DNA from: Streptomyces echinatus
GTDB lineage: Bacteria; Actinomycetota; Actinomycetes; Streptomycetales; Streptomycetaceae
Assembly: GCF_014203595.1 (NCBI RefSeq)
Contig: NZ_JACHJK010000006.1
Coordinates: forward strand, 186,001-250,000
DNA length: 64,000 nt
Direction: 5' to 3'
Below, in pieces: positions 26,458-35,150 of the stretch. Made by a program: the position numbers and the translations under genes. The notes under the pieces were generated by a model, which did not search any database, was not told where the DNA came from, and worked only from the letters and a program-made list of their open reading frames with translations. The number at the start of each line of letters is the position of its first letter. Within the stretch, counting starts at the first letter, position 1.

Positions 26458-28308
26458 TCAGGGTTGTGGGACGTGGGTGCGGCCGCGGGCGAGTCCGCGC
26501 AGCCACACCTCCGCGGCGATCGTGGAGTAGAGGATGGCGTCGGAGAGCCCCGGGGAGGCGGGCCGCCGGGCGAGGCGGCGCAGCTCCGCGCCGTCCACCA
26601 GGCCCAGCTCCGCCAGCCGTGAGTCCTCCCACAGGGCCAGCAGGTCGGCGCGGTGTTCACGCAGCCCGTTGGAGGCGTCCATGGAGGCCGTGGCCTTGTT
26701 GCTGCGCCGCAGGCACTCCTCGGGCACGATCCCGCGCATCGCGGCGCTCAGGACGGGCTTGTACCGCCAGGGCGTGACGCGCTCGCTCGGCCGTACGGCG
26801 AGACACGCCTCGATGACGCGGTCGTCGAGGAAGGGAGAGGCCATCGGCAGGCCGGCGCGGGCCGCCATCCGGTCCCACTGCCGGATGACGCGGGTGCACG
26901 AGCGGATCTGTTCCAGGTCGGTGTGGAGCCCACGGTCCGGATGGAGCGGAGAGGTCGTCGCCGCAGCATCGAGCAGCGCCCGGCGGGCCATCCGTTCGGC
27001 CTCGGGAGTCACCCAGTCGAACAGGCGTGGGGCCATCCCCCAGCCGAGCCCCGTCGCGACGGACGGGGACATCGGGCCGCGTAGGTCACCGGCGGCGTCG
27101 GCGAGCCAATTCCCGTACGGTCGGGAGTCGGCGAGAGCGCGGAGCGTGCCGCCGAGGGGCCATTGCCACAGCGCCCGGAATCCGCGCAACTGGCGCAGGG
27201 CGAACAGCGGGCGGGTACGCAGCAGTCGGTGGTAGTACGCCTCGGAGCACCATGCCACGTGGTCGCCGCCGATGCCGGTCAGGTGCAACCGGCTGCCGCG
27301 TGCGGCGAGGCCAGGCAGGTGGTGCAGGACCCGGGAGCGGTCCATGACGCCGATGGTGGGCTCGTCGAGCAGGTCGTCGATGTCGAGCAGGTCCTCGTAG
27401 ACCAGCGGCGAGGCGTCGGCGTCCCAGACCAGGTGCTCGACGTCCGGGAGGTGCCCCATCGCCCGCTGGGCCCAGTGCAGATCGGTGTCCGCCGGATCAC
27501 GTCCCGGCCACGTACTGGCCAGCACGCGGGCTGGGGAGCGGTCAGCCAGGAAGCAGACGGAGGTCGAGTCCAGGCCGCCCGACAGGTCGCAGCTCACCAC
27601 GCCGCCTTGACGGGTACGCGCGTCGACGGCCTCCTGCAGTGCCCTCCGGATCAGGGGCGCCGCTTCGGTGAGCGGCTGGACCGGCTCCGGCGGCGTCCAC
27701 CACTGAGTGTGCCGTGCGGTGCGCCCGTCCGCTGCGACGACCACGGCGGCTTGCGGAGGAACGGCGGTGACCGCACGCCACATTGATGTCTCGAACAGCG
27801 GATACGGGGCGGGCCACAGCAACCGTACGGCCAGTTCCTCCACGTCGGGGTCCAGGCCCAGGACGGTGGCCAGCGTGTCGGCGCGGGTCGCCGCCACTCG
27901 CACGCCGTCGATCTCCGCGTGGAAAACGAGTCGCAGCCCGGAGGCAGTGCCCTGGACCCTGATCTGTCCGTCGAGGGCGCCGATGAGGTGGAAACTGCCA
28001 GGGAGGGATCGGACCAGTGCGTCGAGCTGAGCGAGGTCACGCAACCGTGCGGCCCGGCGCCGCAGCTCGTCGGCGTCGATCGGGCAGCATCCGACGACGG
28101 CGAGGGAGGCGCCGCCGGCGCCGGCCGTGACGACCTCGTCGTCGTGCCAGTGGCCGACCAGCCACGGCCGGCCCGACGCATGCGCGAGGGTCCGGCTTCC
28201 GGGGCGGGTGAAGGAGCGGGCCGCGGCGGCCGCGTCCGCACGGTCCGTGAAGACCGCGAAGTGCGCGTCGCCGGGGCCCGTCCCCGCACTTTCGTGCAGT
28301 TCAGTCAT
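26458..28308 (-). CDS. Lasso peptide macrolactam synthetase (C protein, asparagine synthetase-like)
   Basis: A 616-aa homologue of asparagine synthetase B. It adenylates the Asp side chain of the core and closes the ring onto the N-terminal amine. The N-terminal half is a degenerate glutaminase-like domain; the synthetase domain carries the PP-loop CDLSGGLDSTSVCF near residues 236-249, and later family segments follow (GIGGDHVAW, SPFLDDRV). It begins 26 bp after the precursor stop, so they are cotranscribed. Length and gene order A-C-B1-B2-D match citrulassin-type clusters. Confidence 0.92.
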   Translation of the reverse strand: MTELHESAGTGPGDAHFAVFTDRADAAAAARSFTRPGSRTLAHASGRPWLVGHWHDDEVVTAGAGGASLAVVGCCPIDADELRRRAARLRDLAQLDALVRSLPGSFHLIGALDGQIRVQGTASGLRLVFHAEIDGVRVAATRADTLATVLGLDPDVEELAVRLLWPAPYPLFETSMWRAVTAVPPQAAVVVAADGRTARHTQWWTPPEPVQPLTEAAPLIRRALQEAVDARTRQGGVVSCDLSGGLDSTSVCFLADRSPARVLASTWPGRDPADTDLHWAQRAMGHLPDVEHLVWDADASPLVYEDLLDIDDLLDEPTIGVMDRSRVLHHLPGLAARGSRLHLTGIGGDHVAWCSEAYYHRLLRTRPLFALRQLRGFRALWQWPLGGTLRALADSRPYGNWLADAAGDLRGPMSPSVATGLGWGMAPRLFDWVTPEAERMARRALLDAAATTSPLHPDRGLHTDLEQIRSCTRVIRQWDRMAARAGLPMASPFLDDRVIEACLAVRPSERVTPWRYKPVLSAAMRGIVPEECLRRSNKATASMDASNGLREHRADLLALWEDSRLAELGLVDGAELRRLARRPASPGLSDAILYSTIAAEVWLRGLARGRTHVPQP

Positions 28309-28334
28309 GACGTCGGGTCAAGGACCGTCGGTCG

Positions 28335-28445
28335 TCAGTTCTTGCTCAGGATCAGCCGGTCGTTGCCGGAGCGCTGAAGGAGCCCCGTCTCCTTCCGGAA
28401 CGAACCGAGCCGGACGAGCGTCGGTGCCTCATATGCCTTCTTCAC
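28335..28445 (-). CDS. Citrulassin-family lasso peptide precursor
   Basis: A 36-aa precursor starting at GTG 28445 with a GAGGAG box 7 nt upstream. The leader (residues 1-21, MKKAYEAPTLVRLGSF then RKETG) has the RRE-binding pattern YxxPxLxxxGxF and the obligatory Thr at position -2. The predicted core is LLQRSGNDRLILSKN (15 aa). It aligns without gaps with citrulassin A as I recall it (LLGLAGNDRLVLSKN), differing at positions 3, 4, 5 and 11. The expected ring is Leu1 N-terminus to Asp8 side chain. Arg9, the residue deiminated to citrulline in citrulassins, is conserved; no peptidylarginine deiminase gene is in this window, as is usual for the family. The extra Arg4 is notable. Confidence 0.93.
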   Translation of the reverse strand: MKKAYEAPTLVRLGSFRKETGLLQRSGNDRLILSKN

Positions 28446-28995
28446 GACTACTCCTCACTGCAGGCTTCGCGAACACATCCCTGACCGACGGCCCGGGGAC
28501 TGGCCGATGTGCTGTCGGTCGGCCCAGGGCTCATCGGGAACCCGGGCCAGGAAGTGGCGCAGCAATAGCTAGCTGCAGAGCGTGAGATCACGGCAAGAGC
28601 CCTTGCGAAGCTCGGATAATATGCAAAATTCGAATCCCCCTGGTTGCGCACCCGCTCCCGTTCCGGTTGTCGTCGGTGCGGCATTGTTGTGTGACCCGGG
28701 TGTACACATGCTCGATTGAACGTTTTGACATGCGTTCCGGCGGTCGCTCGTCGCTCCTGCCAGGACGCGTCCGACGGCCGTCACGGGGGGGCGCCGCCGG
28801 GGCGCGCTCCGTGCCCTCGATGTGCTCCCCTTCGGTCCGCTCCTAATCGGTCGCCAGGGAAATCACACGTCGTCAGCCCTCAACGACACCACGCCACAAA
28901 GGTTGGTAACCGTCACGCGTGTGCGCATACGACTGGCGCGCCGTCAGGAAAGTCAGCAACGGGTCAGTGTGAGTCCTGGAACACCTGGCGACAGC
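28446..28995. other. Upstream region of the lasso operon, no gene
   Basis: About 550 bp without a credible gene. An unusually AT-rich patch at 28614-28635 (ATAATATGCAAAATTCGAAT) is a candidate promoter region for the minus-strand operon, 170-190 bp before the precursor start. A consensus-like TTGACA at 28725-28730 on the plus strand has no -10 partner. Confidence 0.4.
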
Positions 28996-29054
28996 TGGGT
29001 GTTTTTGCAGGTCAAGCCCCTGATCGCTGCCTCCGGGTCAGCAAACGGTCAGCA
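28996..29054 (+). repeat. Arm-like repeat, copy 2
   Basis: Same blocks and spacing as copy 1: TGGGTGTTTTTGCAGGTCA at 28996 and the GGGTCAGCAAACGGTCAGCA block at 29035-29054. It lies directly upstream of an integrase gene fragment. Confidence 0.65.
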
Positions 29055-29141
29055 TCGATTCGGACGGTGTCCGGCTTGCTGACCTGCACGTATGACATGG
29101 GTCTGCCGGGCCGTCCACGCCCTGCTCGCAAGGCTTGATAC

Positions 29142-29310
29142 GTGGCTCGACAGCTCGCCCGTGGGATGGGGTCGTTCTTCAAGGAGTGTGGTTGTTCCAG
29201 GTCGACCCGTCACTCGCACCCGTACACGATTCGGTTCCGTGACGGTCTCGGCAAGCAGCGTGAAGAGGTCGGCTACGACGTCCTCGCCGTCGACGAGCTG
29301 TGTGCCGCGG
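29142..29310 (+). pseudogene. N-terminal fragment of a tyrosine recombinase (integrase)
   Basis: From ATG 29142 the product begins MARQLARGMGSFFKECGCS and continues HPYTIRFRDGLGKQREEVGY. This is the conserved start of actinomycete site-specific integrases (usual form GSxFKECxC...HPYTIRFRDALGKQREExGYGT). The match ends after about 55 residues and the catalytic domain is absent. A different frame at 29315-29410 (EIAQHKEDVEALIGALHQAT) looks like a piece of another protein that I cannot name. The gene is clearly broken. Confidence 0.8.
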
Positions 29311-29522
29311 ACGCCGAGAGATCGCCCAGCACAAGGAAGACGTCGAAGCTCTCATCGGCGCCCTGCACCAGGCCACGGTCGAAAACCAGATCCAGCGCCA
29401 GCAGCCGGCTAGGGCAGCGCGCTGCCATCGTCCACGCGCTGCCCCCCCCCGCAGCCTCGGCCGCCGACGGCCCACGCGGAACGTGACCTTCACGGCAGGT
29501 GAAGCCGACCTCGGCGAGCGAC

Positions 29523-29966
29523 CTAAAGGATCATGCAGGTGGTGGTGGCGTGGGCGATCAGTTTGCCCTGGTCGTCCAGCACCTTGCCTTCGGCGGTCGC
29601 CGTACGGCGGCCGGCGTGGATGACGGTGCCCTCGGCGGTGAGGGTCTGGCCGTCGGTGCGGGCGGCGCGGATGTAGTTGACCTTGAGTTCGAGGGTGGTG
29701 TAGCCGGTGCCGGCGGGGAGGGTGGTGTGGACGGCGCAGCCCATGGCGGAGTCGAGGAGGGTGGCGGCGATGCCGCCGTGGACGGTGCCGAGAGGGTTGG
29801 CGAAGTCGGGGCGGGTGTCGAGGGAGATGACGATGCGGCCGTGGGCGACCTCGTCGAAGCGCATGCCGAGCAGGCGGCCGATGGAGGGGACGTCAGTGGG
29901 GCGTTCGGTCTGCACCCAGCGCATCAGTTCCAGGCCGGTCATGGCGGTGAGGTCGGTGGTGGTCAC
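29523..29966 (-). CDS. PaaI-family hotdog thioesterase
   Basis: A 147-aa hotdog-fold acyl-CoA thioesterase with the family segment PDFANPLGTVHGGIAATLLD and following helix. GTG 29966 has an AAGGAG box 8 nt upstream; an upstream in-frame ATG (30044) is less likely. It lies near a crotonase gene, both on the minus strand, suggesting a small acyl-CoA degradation set. The intervening oxidoreductase is broken. Confidence 0.85.
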   Translation of the reverse strand: MTTTDLTAMTGLELMRWVQTERPTDVPSIGRLLGMRFDEVAHGRIVISLDTRPDFANPLGTVHGGIAATLLDSAMGCAVHTTLPAGTGYTTLELKVNYIRAARTDGQTLTAEGTVIHAGRRTATAEGKVLDDQGKLIAHATTTCMIL

Positions 29967-30021
29967 GGGTCGTTCTCCTTGCGAGGTGCTGGTGGTGCCG
30001 CCCCGAGGGGCGGGGTGTTCA

Positions 30022-30400
30022 TCAGGCGGGGAGGGGCTGGACACGGACGGGAACGTGCTTGTGCCAGGGGGTTCCGGCGATGGGGTCGCGCCAGGTGAGG
30101 TCAGTGAGGGTGTTCAGGGCGACGCCGGTGCGTTCGTTGCCGCCGTCGTGGGTGGGCAGGTCGAGGCCGAAGCCGTTCGGCAGGGCCGCGTCCCGGGCTG
30201 CAGGCGGGCGTCGCTCTCGACCACCGCCTCAGCGGTGCCGCGCGACGCGGTGATCTGGGCGAGGGCGCCGTCGGACAGGCTCAGCCGTTCGGCGTCGTGT
30301 GGGCCGGCGCGCAGGGCGTCCTGCTGGTCGCGCTCGCGCCAGGTGTTGTCGCGGAAGATGGTGTTTGCGGTGAACGCCCTGATGCGGTGGGCAGTTGGGG
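30022..30400 (-). pseudogene. C-terminal remnant of a molybdopterin oxidoreductase
   Basis: One frame gives TANTIFRDNTWRERDQQDAL and continues DAERLSLSDGALAQITASRG. After a frame shift near 30190-30205 another frame gives DAALPNGFGLDLP and ends GTPWHKHVPVRVQPLPA with a stop at 30022. These are successive pieces of the C-terminal molydopterin-dinucleotide-binding domain of DMSO-reductase-family enzymes (TIFRDPTWR, LPNGFGL, GTPxHKxVPVR). The upstream 600 or so codons are missing. Confidence 0.8.
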
Positions 30401-30462
30401 CAGCCCGTGCCCCCGGGAGACGGCGCCCGGGGCACGGCTTGGTGCGGTCGGTGGGGTGCTGG

Positions 30463-31134
30463 TCAGCCGAGCGGGTTGGTGGTGTCGCGCAGGGTGGCCA
30501 GGGCCGGTGCGTACATGCGGGCCTTGATGGTGCCGAGGGTGTCGCCGGCCTTGTTCACCTGTGCCTGGGCGATCTCGATCGCGGTGGAGCGCACGGCTTC
30601 CTCGGTGACGGCCTGGTCGACGATGCCGGCGGCCGCGGCGTCGGCGCCGCCGTAGCGGCGGGCGGTGATCATGGCCTCGTGCGCGGTCTGCGGCGCCAGC
30701 CGGGATTGGATGAGGGCGGCCATGCCGCGGGTGAAGGGGATGTTGATGTCCGCTTCGGGCAGGCACCAGAAGCCGCGGTCGGCGCGCATGACGCGGAAGT
30801 CGTGCGCGAGGGAGAACATCGCGCCGGCGGCGAAGGTGTGCCCCTGCAGCGCGGCCACCGTGATGACCGGCAGCGACAGCATCCGCGCGAACAGCTCATG
30901 GACGGTGACCACGTAGTCCTGATAGTGGTCGGTGTGGGCGGACAGCCAGTCCAGGTCGAGCCCGTTGGAGTAGAACTTGCCGGTGGCGGCGGTGACCAGG
31001 GCGCGAGGGCCTTCCACCTTCTCCACCTCGTCGAGCGCGGCGCTGACGGCGGTGAGCCAGTCGGGGTGGAAGCGGTTCTCTCCGTCTCCCAGGTCGAGGA
31101 CGAAGACGTTGTCCTGACGGTCGAGTGAGGGCAT
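30463..31134 (-). CDS. Enoyl-CoA hydratase/isomerase family protein
   Basis: A 223-aa crotonase-fold protein. ATG 31134 is preceded by GAAGGAG. Family segments include ALVTAATGKFYSNGLDLDWL (oxyanion hole region) and AALQGHTFAAGAMFSLAHDF (the normal GxxxGGG strand is altered to GHTFAAGAM). It is shorter than the usual 255-260 aa and may be an isomerase rather than a hydratase. It lies 44 bp downstream of the tetR-type gene on the same strand, so it is probably under that regulator. Confidence 0.85.
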   Translation of the reverse strand: MPSLDRQDNVFVLDLGDGENRFHPDWLTAVSAALDEVEKVEGPRALVTAATGKFYSNGLDLDWLSAHTDHYQDYVVTVHELFARMLSLPVITVAALQGHTFAAGAMFSLAHDFRVMRADRGFWCLPEADINIPFTRGMAALIQSRLAPQTAHEAMITARRYGGADAAAAGIVDQAVTEEAVRSTAIEIAQAQVNKAGDTLGTIKARMYAPALATLRDTTNPLG

Positions 31135-31178
31135 GGCGACTCCTTCGGGCTGAGCTGACTCGGACAAGCGACTGCGGG

Positions 31179-31790
31179 CTACGGCCGGGGACCGGATCCG
31201 GCACCGGGGCGGTCGCGCAGGGCGTGGAGGAGCAGGTCGTGGATCTCGGCGGCGGCTGCCTCGATCGGGGCGGTGCTCCGTTCGGCCCGGCACATGATCA
31301 CCGCGCCTTCGACGGCGGCGATCATGAAGGCACCGAGCCGGCGGCTGCGTTCCTCGGTCAGGCCGTGCCGGACGAGAAAAGCCGCGAGGGCCTCCTGCCA
31401 GCGGGCGAAGACTGCGGCGGCCGAGCGGGCAAGCTGGGGTGCATCATCGTTGGTCTCCACGGCCACCGCCACGATCGGGCAGCCGGCCCGGAAGCCGCTC
31501 TCCACGAGCCGGTCACGCCACAGCCGGAAGAACGCGTCGACGGCCGCCACCGGGTCATCCACCTGCATCGCGGTGTCGATCAGCCCCGTGAGGAAGTCCG
31601 CCGCCAGTGCCAGCGCCTCCTCGATGAGCTGCGCCCGCCCGCCGGGGAAGTGGTGATACACCGAGCCCCGGGGAGCTCCGCTGTGGGCGAGCACCCGGTC
31701 GATGCTGGTCGCGCTCGCACCGTATTCACGCAGCAGAGCTGCAGCACTGAGGACCATCCGGTCACGGCTTTCACTCTTGCGCGGGCTCAT
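31179..31790 (-). CDS. TetR-family regulator, LmrA/YxaF-like
   Basis: A 203-aa repressor with the N-terminal HTH at about residues 10-55 (SATSIDRVLAHSGAPRGSVY, HHFPGG). The GAPRGSVYHHFPGG helix and the CPIVAVAVE segment are typical of the LmrA/YxaF subgroup, whose operators contain TAGAC...GTCTA. ACGGTCTA lies upstream of this gene and a perfect TAGACGGTCTA at 38899, so both could be its sites. It probably controls the adjacent crotonase gene and itself. Confidence 0.88.
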   Translation of the reverse strand: MSPRKSESRDRMVLSAAALLREYGASATSIDRVLAHSGAPRGSVYHHFPGGRAQLIEEALALAADFLTGLIDTAMQVDDPVAAVDAFFRLWRDRLVESGFRAGCPIVAVAVETNDDAPQLARSAAAVFARWQEALAAFLVRHGLTEERSRRLGAFMIAAVEGAVIMCRAERSTAPIEAAAAEIHDLLLHALRDRPGAGSGPRP

Positions 31791-31823
31791 CTGCTCACCG
31801 GCTTCCCCATGGCCATACGGCCC

Positions 31824-31850
31824 ACCAAACGGTCTACCTATCAGTAACTT
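31824..31850. promoter_or_regulatory. Candidate TetR operator and promoter
   Basis: AAACGGTCTACCTATCAG, 35-50 bp upstream of the tetR start, contains one half (GTCTA) of the LmrA-type operator in a locally AT-rich region suited to a promoter. Confidence 0.4.
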
Positions 31851-32404
31851 AAGGTGTATGCCATAGAACATGCAAGAGCAGGTGCCGGCGATCATCGAAT
31901 CCGTTCCGATGGCGCCGCTCGGCCACATGCACATACAGATGCGGCAGACCACGGCCTCCTTCCGCGCTTCCAGCGCCCCGTCCAGGCTGTCTCGGTGAGG
32001 CTTTGATGCAGGTCCGAGCAGATGCGGCCGAGCTGCATCGCACCAGGTTCTCCGCCTCGCTCCGCAGATGACACTCAGCACGGCCACAACGTCAGGGCGT
32101 GGGCAGGTGCCGGCGCACCCAGCCGGCCAGCAGCTCGCTCTGTCCGACGTCCTCGGTGAGTGGTAGCGGAAGCGGGGATTCGGGGCGAGGGGTGTGCCGT
32201 CGTACTCCAGCAGCGGACGTATGCCGAGCAGATCGCTGATCTCCCCGCGGAGGGCTCCGACGTCCCGGTCCGGGCCCACACGCAGCCGCGCGTCCAGAGC
32301 CGGCAGCCGCCCGTCGAGCCACTGCCCCTGCGGTTCTTCGCCGCCGCCAATGTCGGGGTTCAGCCACGAGGGGTGAAGGGGGTCCAGAAGCCGGAGTGCG
32401 CCCG
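31851..32404. other. Gene-poor stretch with coding-like remnants
   Basis: About 550 bp without an intact gene. On the minus strand 32120-32420 a coding-like piece reads PLHPSWLNPDIGGGEE, then LRVGPDRDVGALRGEISDLL; I do not recognise the family. The rest shows mixed frames. Confidence 0.35.
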
Positions 32405-32600
32405 CGGGAAGGCGGTCATCCCGTCCCTCGACCATGTGAAAACGGCGCCGGCCGCCGCGGATCACATCCTTGCGTTCCGAGAGGTTCCTCTGCCGCGCTC
32501 GCTGCGGGAAGCGATGGAACGCCACGAGGAGAAGCACGGCACCACGAAAGACGGCTACCTGCTGCGCGGTCCGAGCGGCTCTTTCCCGGGACCCGGGCTC
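32405..32600 (+). pseudogene. C-terminal-half fragment of a tyrosine recombinase (integrase)
   Basis: The plus frame reads FREVPLPRSLREAMERHEEK followed by HGTTKDGYLLRGPSGSF. This matches the segment between the first catalytic Arg region and the HxxR box in actinomycete integrases (usual form RxVPLPxxxREAxxxHxxxxGTTxDGYLLRG). No start codon, HxxR or Tyr region is present. It has the same orientation as the N-terminal fragment at 29142 but lies 3.1 kb away, so it may be the same gene after insertion and deletion, or a second element. Confidence 0.75.
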
Positions 32601-32669
32601 CGTCGTTCTCGCGCTCGGCCCGACGTGGCTGGTATCGGCCGTGGTGCCGGTGCCCGCGGGAGTGGTGTG

Positions 32670-33551
32670 TCACCACTCGATGGCGCGTCCGTCGACGGTC
32701 GTTCCGGGGTAGAGGTGTTCGGCGGTCAGGGCCAGCATGGTGGGATTGATGCGGTCCAGGTGGCGCAGCAGCATCAAGTCGGCGAACTCCTTGGCGTGGC
32801 GGGCGACGGCGGCCACTTCCTCGGTGTCCTGCAGGTACGTGCGAGTCTCGTCCAGGTGGCGGGGGCCGTCGTCGTTGGCGGGGTTCTTGTGTCCGGCGAC
32901 GACGGCGCGAGGGTGGACCGCAGCTATCTTGTCGATGGCGGCGATCCAGTCCGCGCGCCGCTCGGGCAGCGGCCGGGCCTTCTCGCCGCCGGCGAGGTAG
33001 GGGTGGACGCCGTTGTAGACGATGTCGCCCGCGACGACGAGGCCGACGGACGGCACGTGCACGAACGTGGTGTCCGGTGCGTCGCTGTCGCCGGCCTCGA
33101 CGAACCTGACCTCTTCGCCCTCCAGGAGGAAGGTGTGGTCGTCGATCGCCTCGGGCAGCACGATGTCCTTGACGATCTGGCCGGGAAACTGGCTGTTCCA
33201 GAACGCCATTCGCTTTCCGGCGGTGAACTCCGCCAGGGCCACGGTGCCCTCAGTGGCGATCATCCGCGCGTCGGGAAAGTGCTTGGCGACCTCGGAGAAT
33301 CCGAACCAGTGGTCGCCGTGGCCATGAGTGGCGTACATGGCGACCAGGTTCTTGCCCGAGGCCAGCACCCATTCGGCCACCTGCCGGGACTGCTCCTCCA
33401 GGTGCGGGGCGTCGATCAGGATGGCATCCCGCTCCCCGTAGATGAGGGTCGCCGATATCGGCGACCAGGCCGGGAGAGGCCGGACCGAGGAACCATCGGG
33501 CAGGACCGCCCGGGGAGGAAGGGTGACGAGCACGTCGTATTCGAGAGCCAT
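32670..33551 (-). CDS. MBL-fold metallo-hydrolase
   Basis: A 293-aa metallo-beta-lactamase-fold hydrolase. The zinc motif THGHGDHW is at about residues 75-82, with further ligands in VVAGDIVYNGVHP and VVAGHKNP. The start ATG 33551 is preceded by a purine-rich AGAAAG stretch. The substrate cannot be read from the sequence. The gene is intact but stands between pseudogene fragments. Confidence 0.85.
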   Translation of the reverse strand: MALEYDVLVTLPPRAVLPDGSSVRPLPAWSPISATLIYGERDAILIDAPHLEEQSRQVAEWVLASGKNLVAMYATHGHGDHWFGFSEVAKHFPDARMIATEGTVALAEFTAGKRMAFWNSQFPGQIVKDIVLPEAIDDHTFLLEGEEVRFVEAGDSDAPDTTFVHVPSVGLVVAGDIVYNGVHPYLAGGEKARPLPERRADWIAAIDKIAAVHPRAVVAGHKNPANDDGPRHLDETRTYLQDTEEVAAVARHAKEFADLMLLRHLDRINPTMLALTAEHLYPGTTVDGRAIEW

Positions 33552-33739
33552 GATTTTCTGCTTTCTGTACTTTCAATGCTCTGTTCCTATTTTTGCCAGA
33601 CCATCCGAAATGGTTCCTGTCGGGTTGGTGAACTCGTTGGTGGCGGTGACGGCAACGCATGATCAGGTGTGTGCTCTCGGCCGCGCCGAAATCCCCAAGC
33701 GCTCGGTCGCGTGAAAGAGCGAGTTGGACCTGCAACGCC

Positions 33740-33970
33740 GGTTCGCTGCGGATACGACACGGCCCATTCCGAGGCGCGCATGCCGCCCATGGATCCGCCG
33801 ACGACCAGGGCCCAGCGATCGATGCCGAGGGCGTCGGCCAGGCAAGCTTCCGCAGCGACCTGATCGCTCTGTGGCCAAAGAGGGGAGGTGGCACCCCAGT
33901 GTCGTTCGTCGGGACGCATGGAGGACGGTCCAGTACTGCCCTGGCAGCCGCCCAGCACATCGGCACCTCG
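33740..33970 (-). pseudogene. metX fragment (homoserine O-acetyltransferase)
   Basis: The frame reads DVLGGCQGSTGPSSMRPDER, a spacer, then LADALGIDRWALVVGGSMGG MRASEWAVSYP in sequence. This is the middle of MetX, including the nucleophile elbow GGSMGG. The N-terminal third and the C-terminal half with Asp and His are missing, so it is a fragment only. Confidence 0.8.
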
Positions 33971-34062
33971 TACGCCCCGGCATCGGTTGAAGCGGCGGCC
34001 GTCGGCGAAACGGCTCCCGGGTGTGGATCTCCGGCCGCACGGCGGCTCCCGCGGATCGGGGC

Positions 34063-35103
34063 TCATCGGACCGCCTCGTGCAGCAGCGCGGAGTCGGGCC
34101 GCCAGCCCAGCTCGGGCGCGATCGAGTGCCGTACGTCGTGCAGGATCTGCTCGTAGTCGGCCCGTTCGAACTCGTAGGGCAGCTCCAGGCGCAGCTCCGA
34201 GACGGCCGCGACCACGGGATCAGCGGTCAGCTGCTCCAGGATCTGGTCCGCGGTTCCCACCACGTCCGGGGCGAACAGGGTCCGCTTCGGGCCCTGCGGC
34301 GCCAGGGTGCGTGCGTGCCGACTGGCCGCGTACGCACGGTAGCGGGCCCGGGTCGTCGCGTCCGCGCTGTCGAACGGCACGATCACTCGTCCCAACGCCA
34401 CCCGTGGCGAGCGGTCGCTGGTGATCAACCGCCGGTGTTCGCAGAGCAGGGCGAGCTGGGCCGTGGTGAAGTCGTCGGTGCCCTCGCCCGTCACGATGTT
34501 GCCGCTGAGCAGGTTCAGGCCGTGCTCGGCGGCCCAGCGGATCGAGCGCAGACTTCCCCCGCCGTACCAGACCCGGTCCACCAGGCCGGGGGCGTGTGGC
34601 TGCAGGCGCGGCCGCTGGGTGTTGCCGGGCGACCGGATGACCGTGTCGGGGCCGCCGAGATAGTCGCCGCGCAGGTGGTCGATGACACGGGCGATCCTGC
34701 CGTACGACAGGTCGAAGTCGTGCCAGTCCCCGTCGTGGACCAGGTCGCCGAGGAGTTCGGCGTGCGGCATGCCGGTGCTGAAGCCGGCCTGCAGGCGGCC
34801 GCGGGACAGTACGTCGGCGAGCGCCAGGTCCTCGGCGAGGCGGAACGGGTTCTCGTACCCGATCGGGATGACCGCGGTCCCCAGTTCCACCCGCTCGGTG
34901 CGCTGGCCGGCGGCGGCGAGGAACACCGCGGCCGAGCCGACACCGTGTTCGAGATGGCGTTGCCGGATCCAGGCACCGTCGAAGCCGAGTCGTTCGCCGT
35001 ACTCGAACAGCTGCAGGGTTTCCTCCAGGCCGGTGTACGGGTCGTCATCGGCGAAGTTTCCCGGAGTGAGAAAGGCCAGCGAGCTGATCGTGGGTGTGCT
35101 CAT
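34063..35103 (-). CDS. LLM-class flavin-dependent oxidoreductase
   Basis: A 346-aa luciferase-like monooxygenase. ATG 35103 has a GGAGG-like box upstream. Family features include FLTPGNF near the start, GAWIRQRHLEHG and the substrate-side stretch GTAVIPIGYENPFRLAEDLA. It would use FMNH2 or F420H2 as a diffusible cofactor. The downstream same-strand side is the metX fragment; the upstream neighbour, 47 bp away, is the DUF1684 gene, so these two are probably cotranscribed. Confidence 0.87.
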   Translation of the reverse strand: MSTPTISSLAFLTPGNFADDDPYTGLEETLQLFEYGERLGFDGAWIRQRHLEHGVGSAAVFLAAAGQRTERVELGTAVIPIGYENPFRLAEDLALADVLSRGRLQAGFSTGMPHAELLGDLVHDGDWHDFDLSYGRIARVIDHLRGDYLGGPDTVIRSPGNTQRPRLQPHAPGLVDRVWYGGGSLRSIRWAAEHGLNLLSGNIVTGEGTDDFTTAQLALLCEHRRLITSDRSPRVALGRVIVPFDSADATTRARYRAYAASRHARTLAPQGPKRTLFAPDVVGTADQILEQLTADPVVAAVSELRLELPYEFERADYEQILHDVRHSIAPELGWRPDSALLHEAVR

Positions 35104-35150
35104 GCGGTCTCCGCCCTCTTCGTCGTGGTCCCCTCGGTGGCGCAAGGTGT

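Noticed and set aside
28716..28760. TTGACA promoter on the plus strand
   Set aside because: There is no AT-rich -10 element at the right distance and no gene follows.
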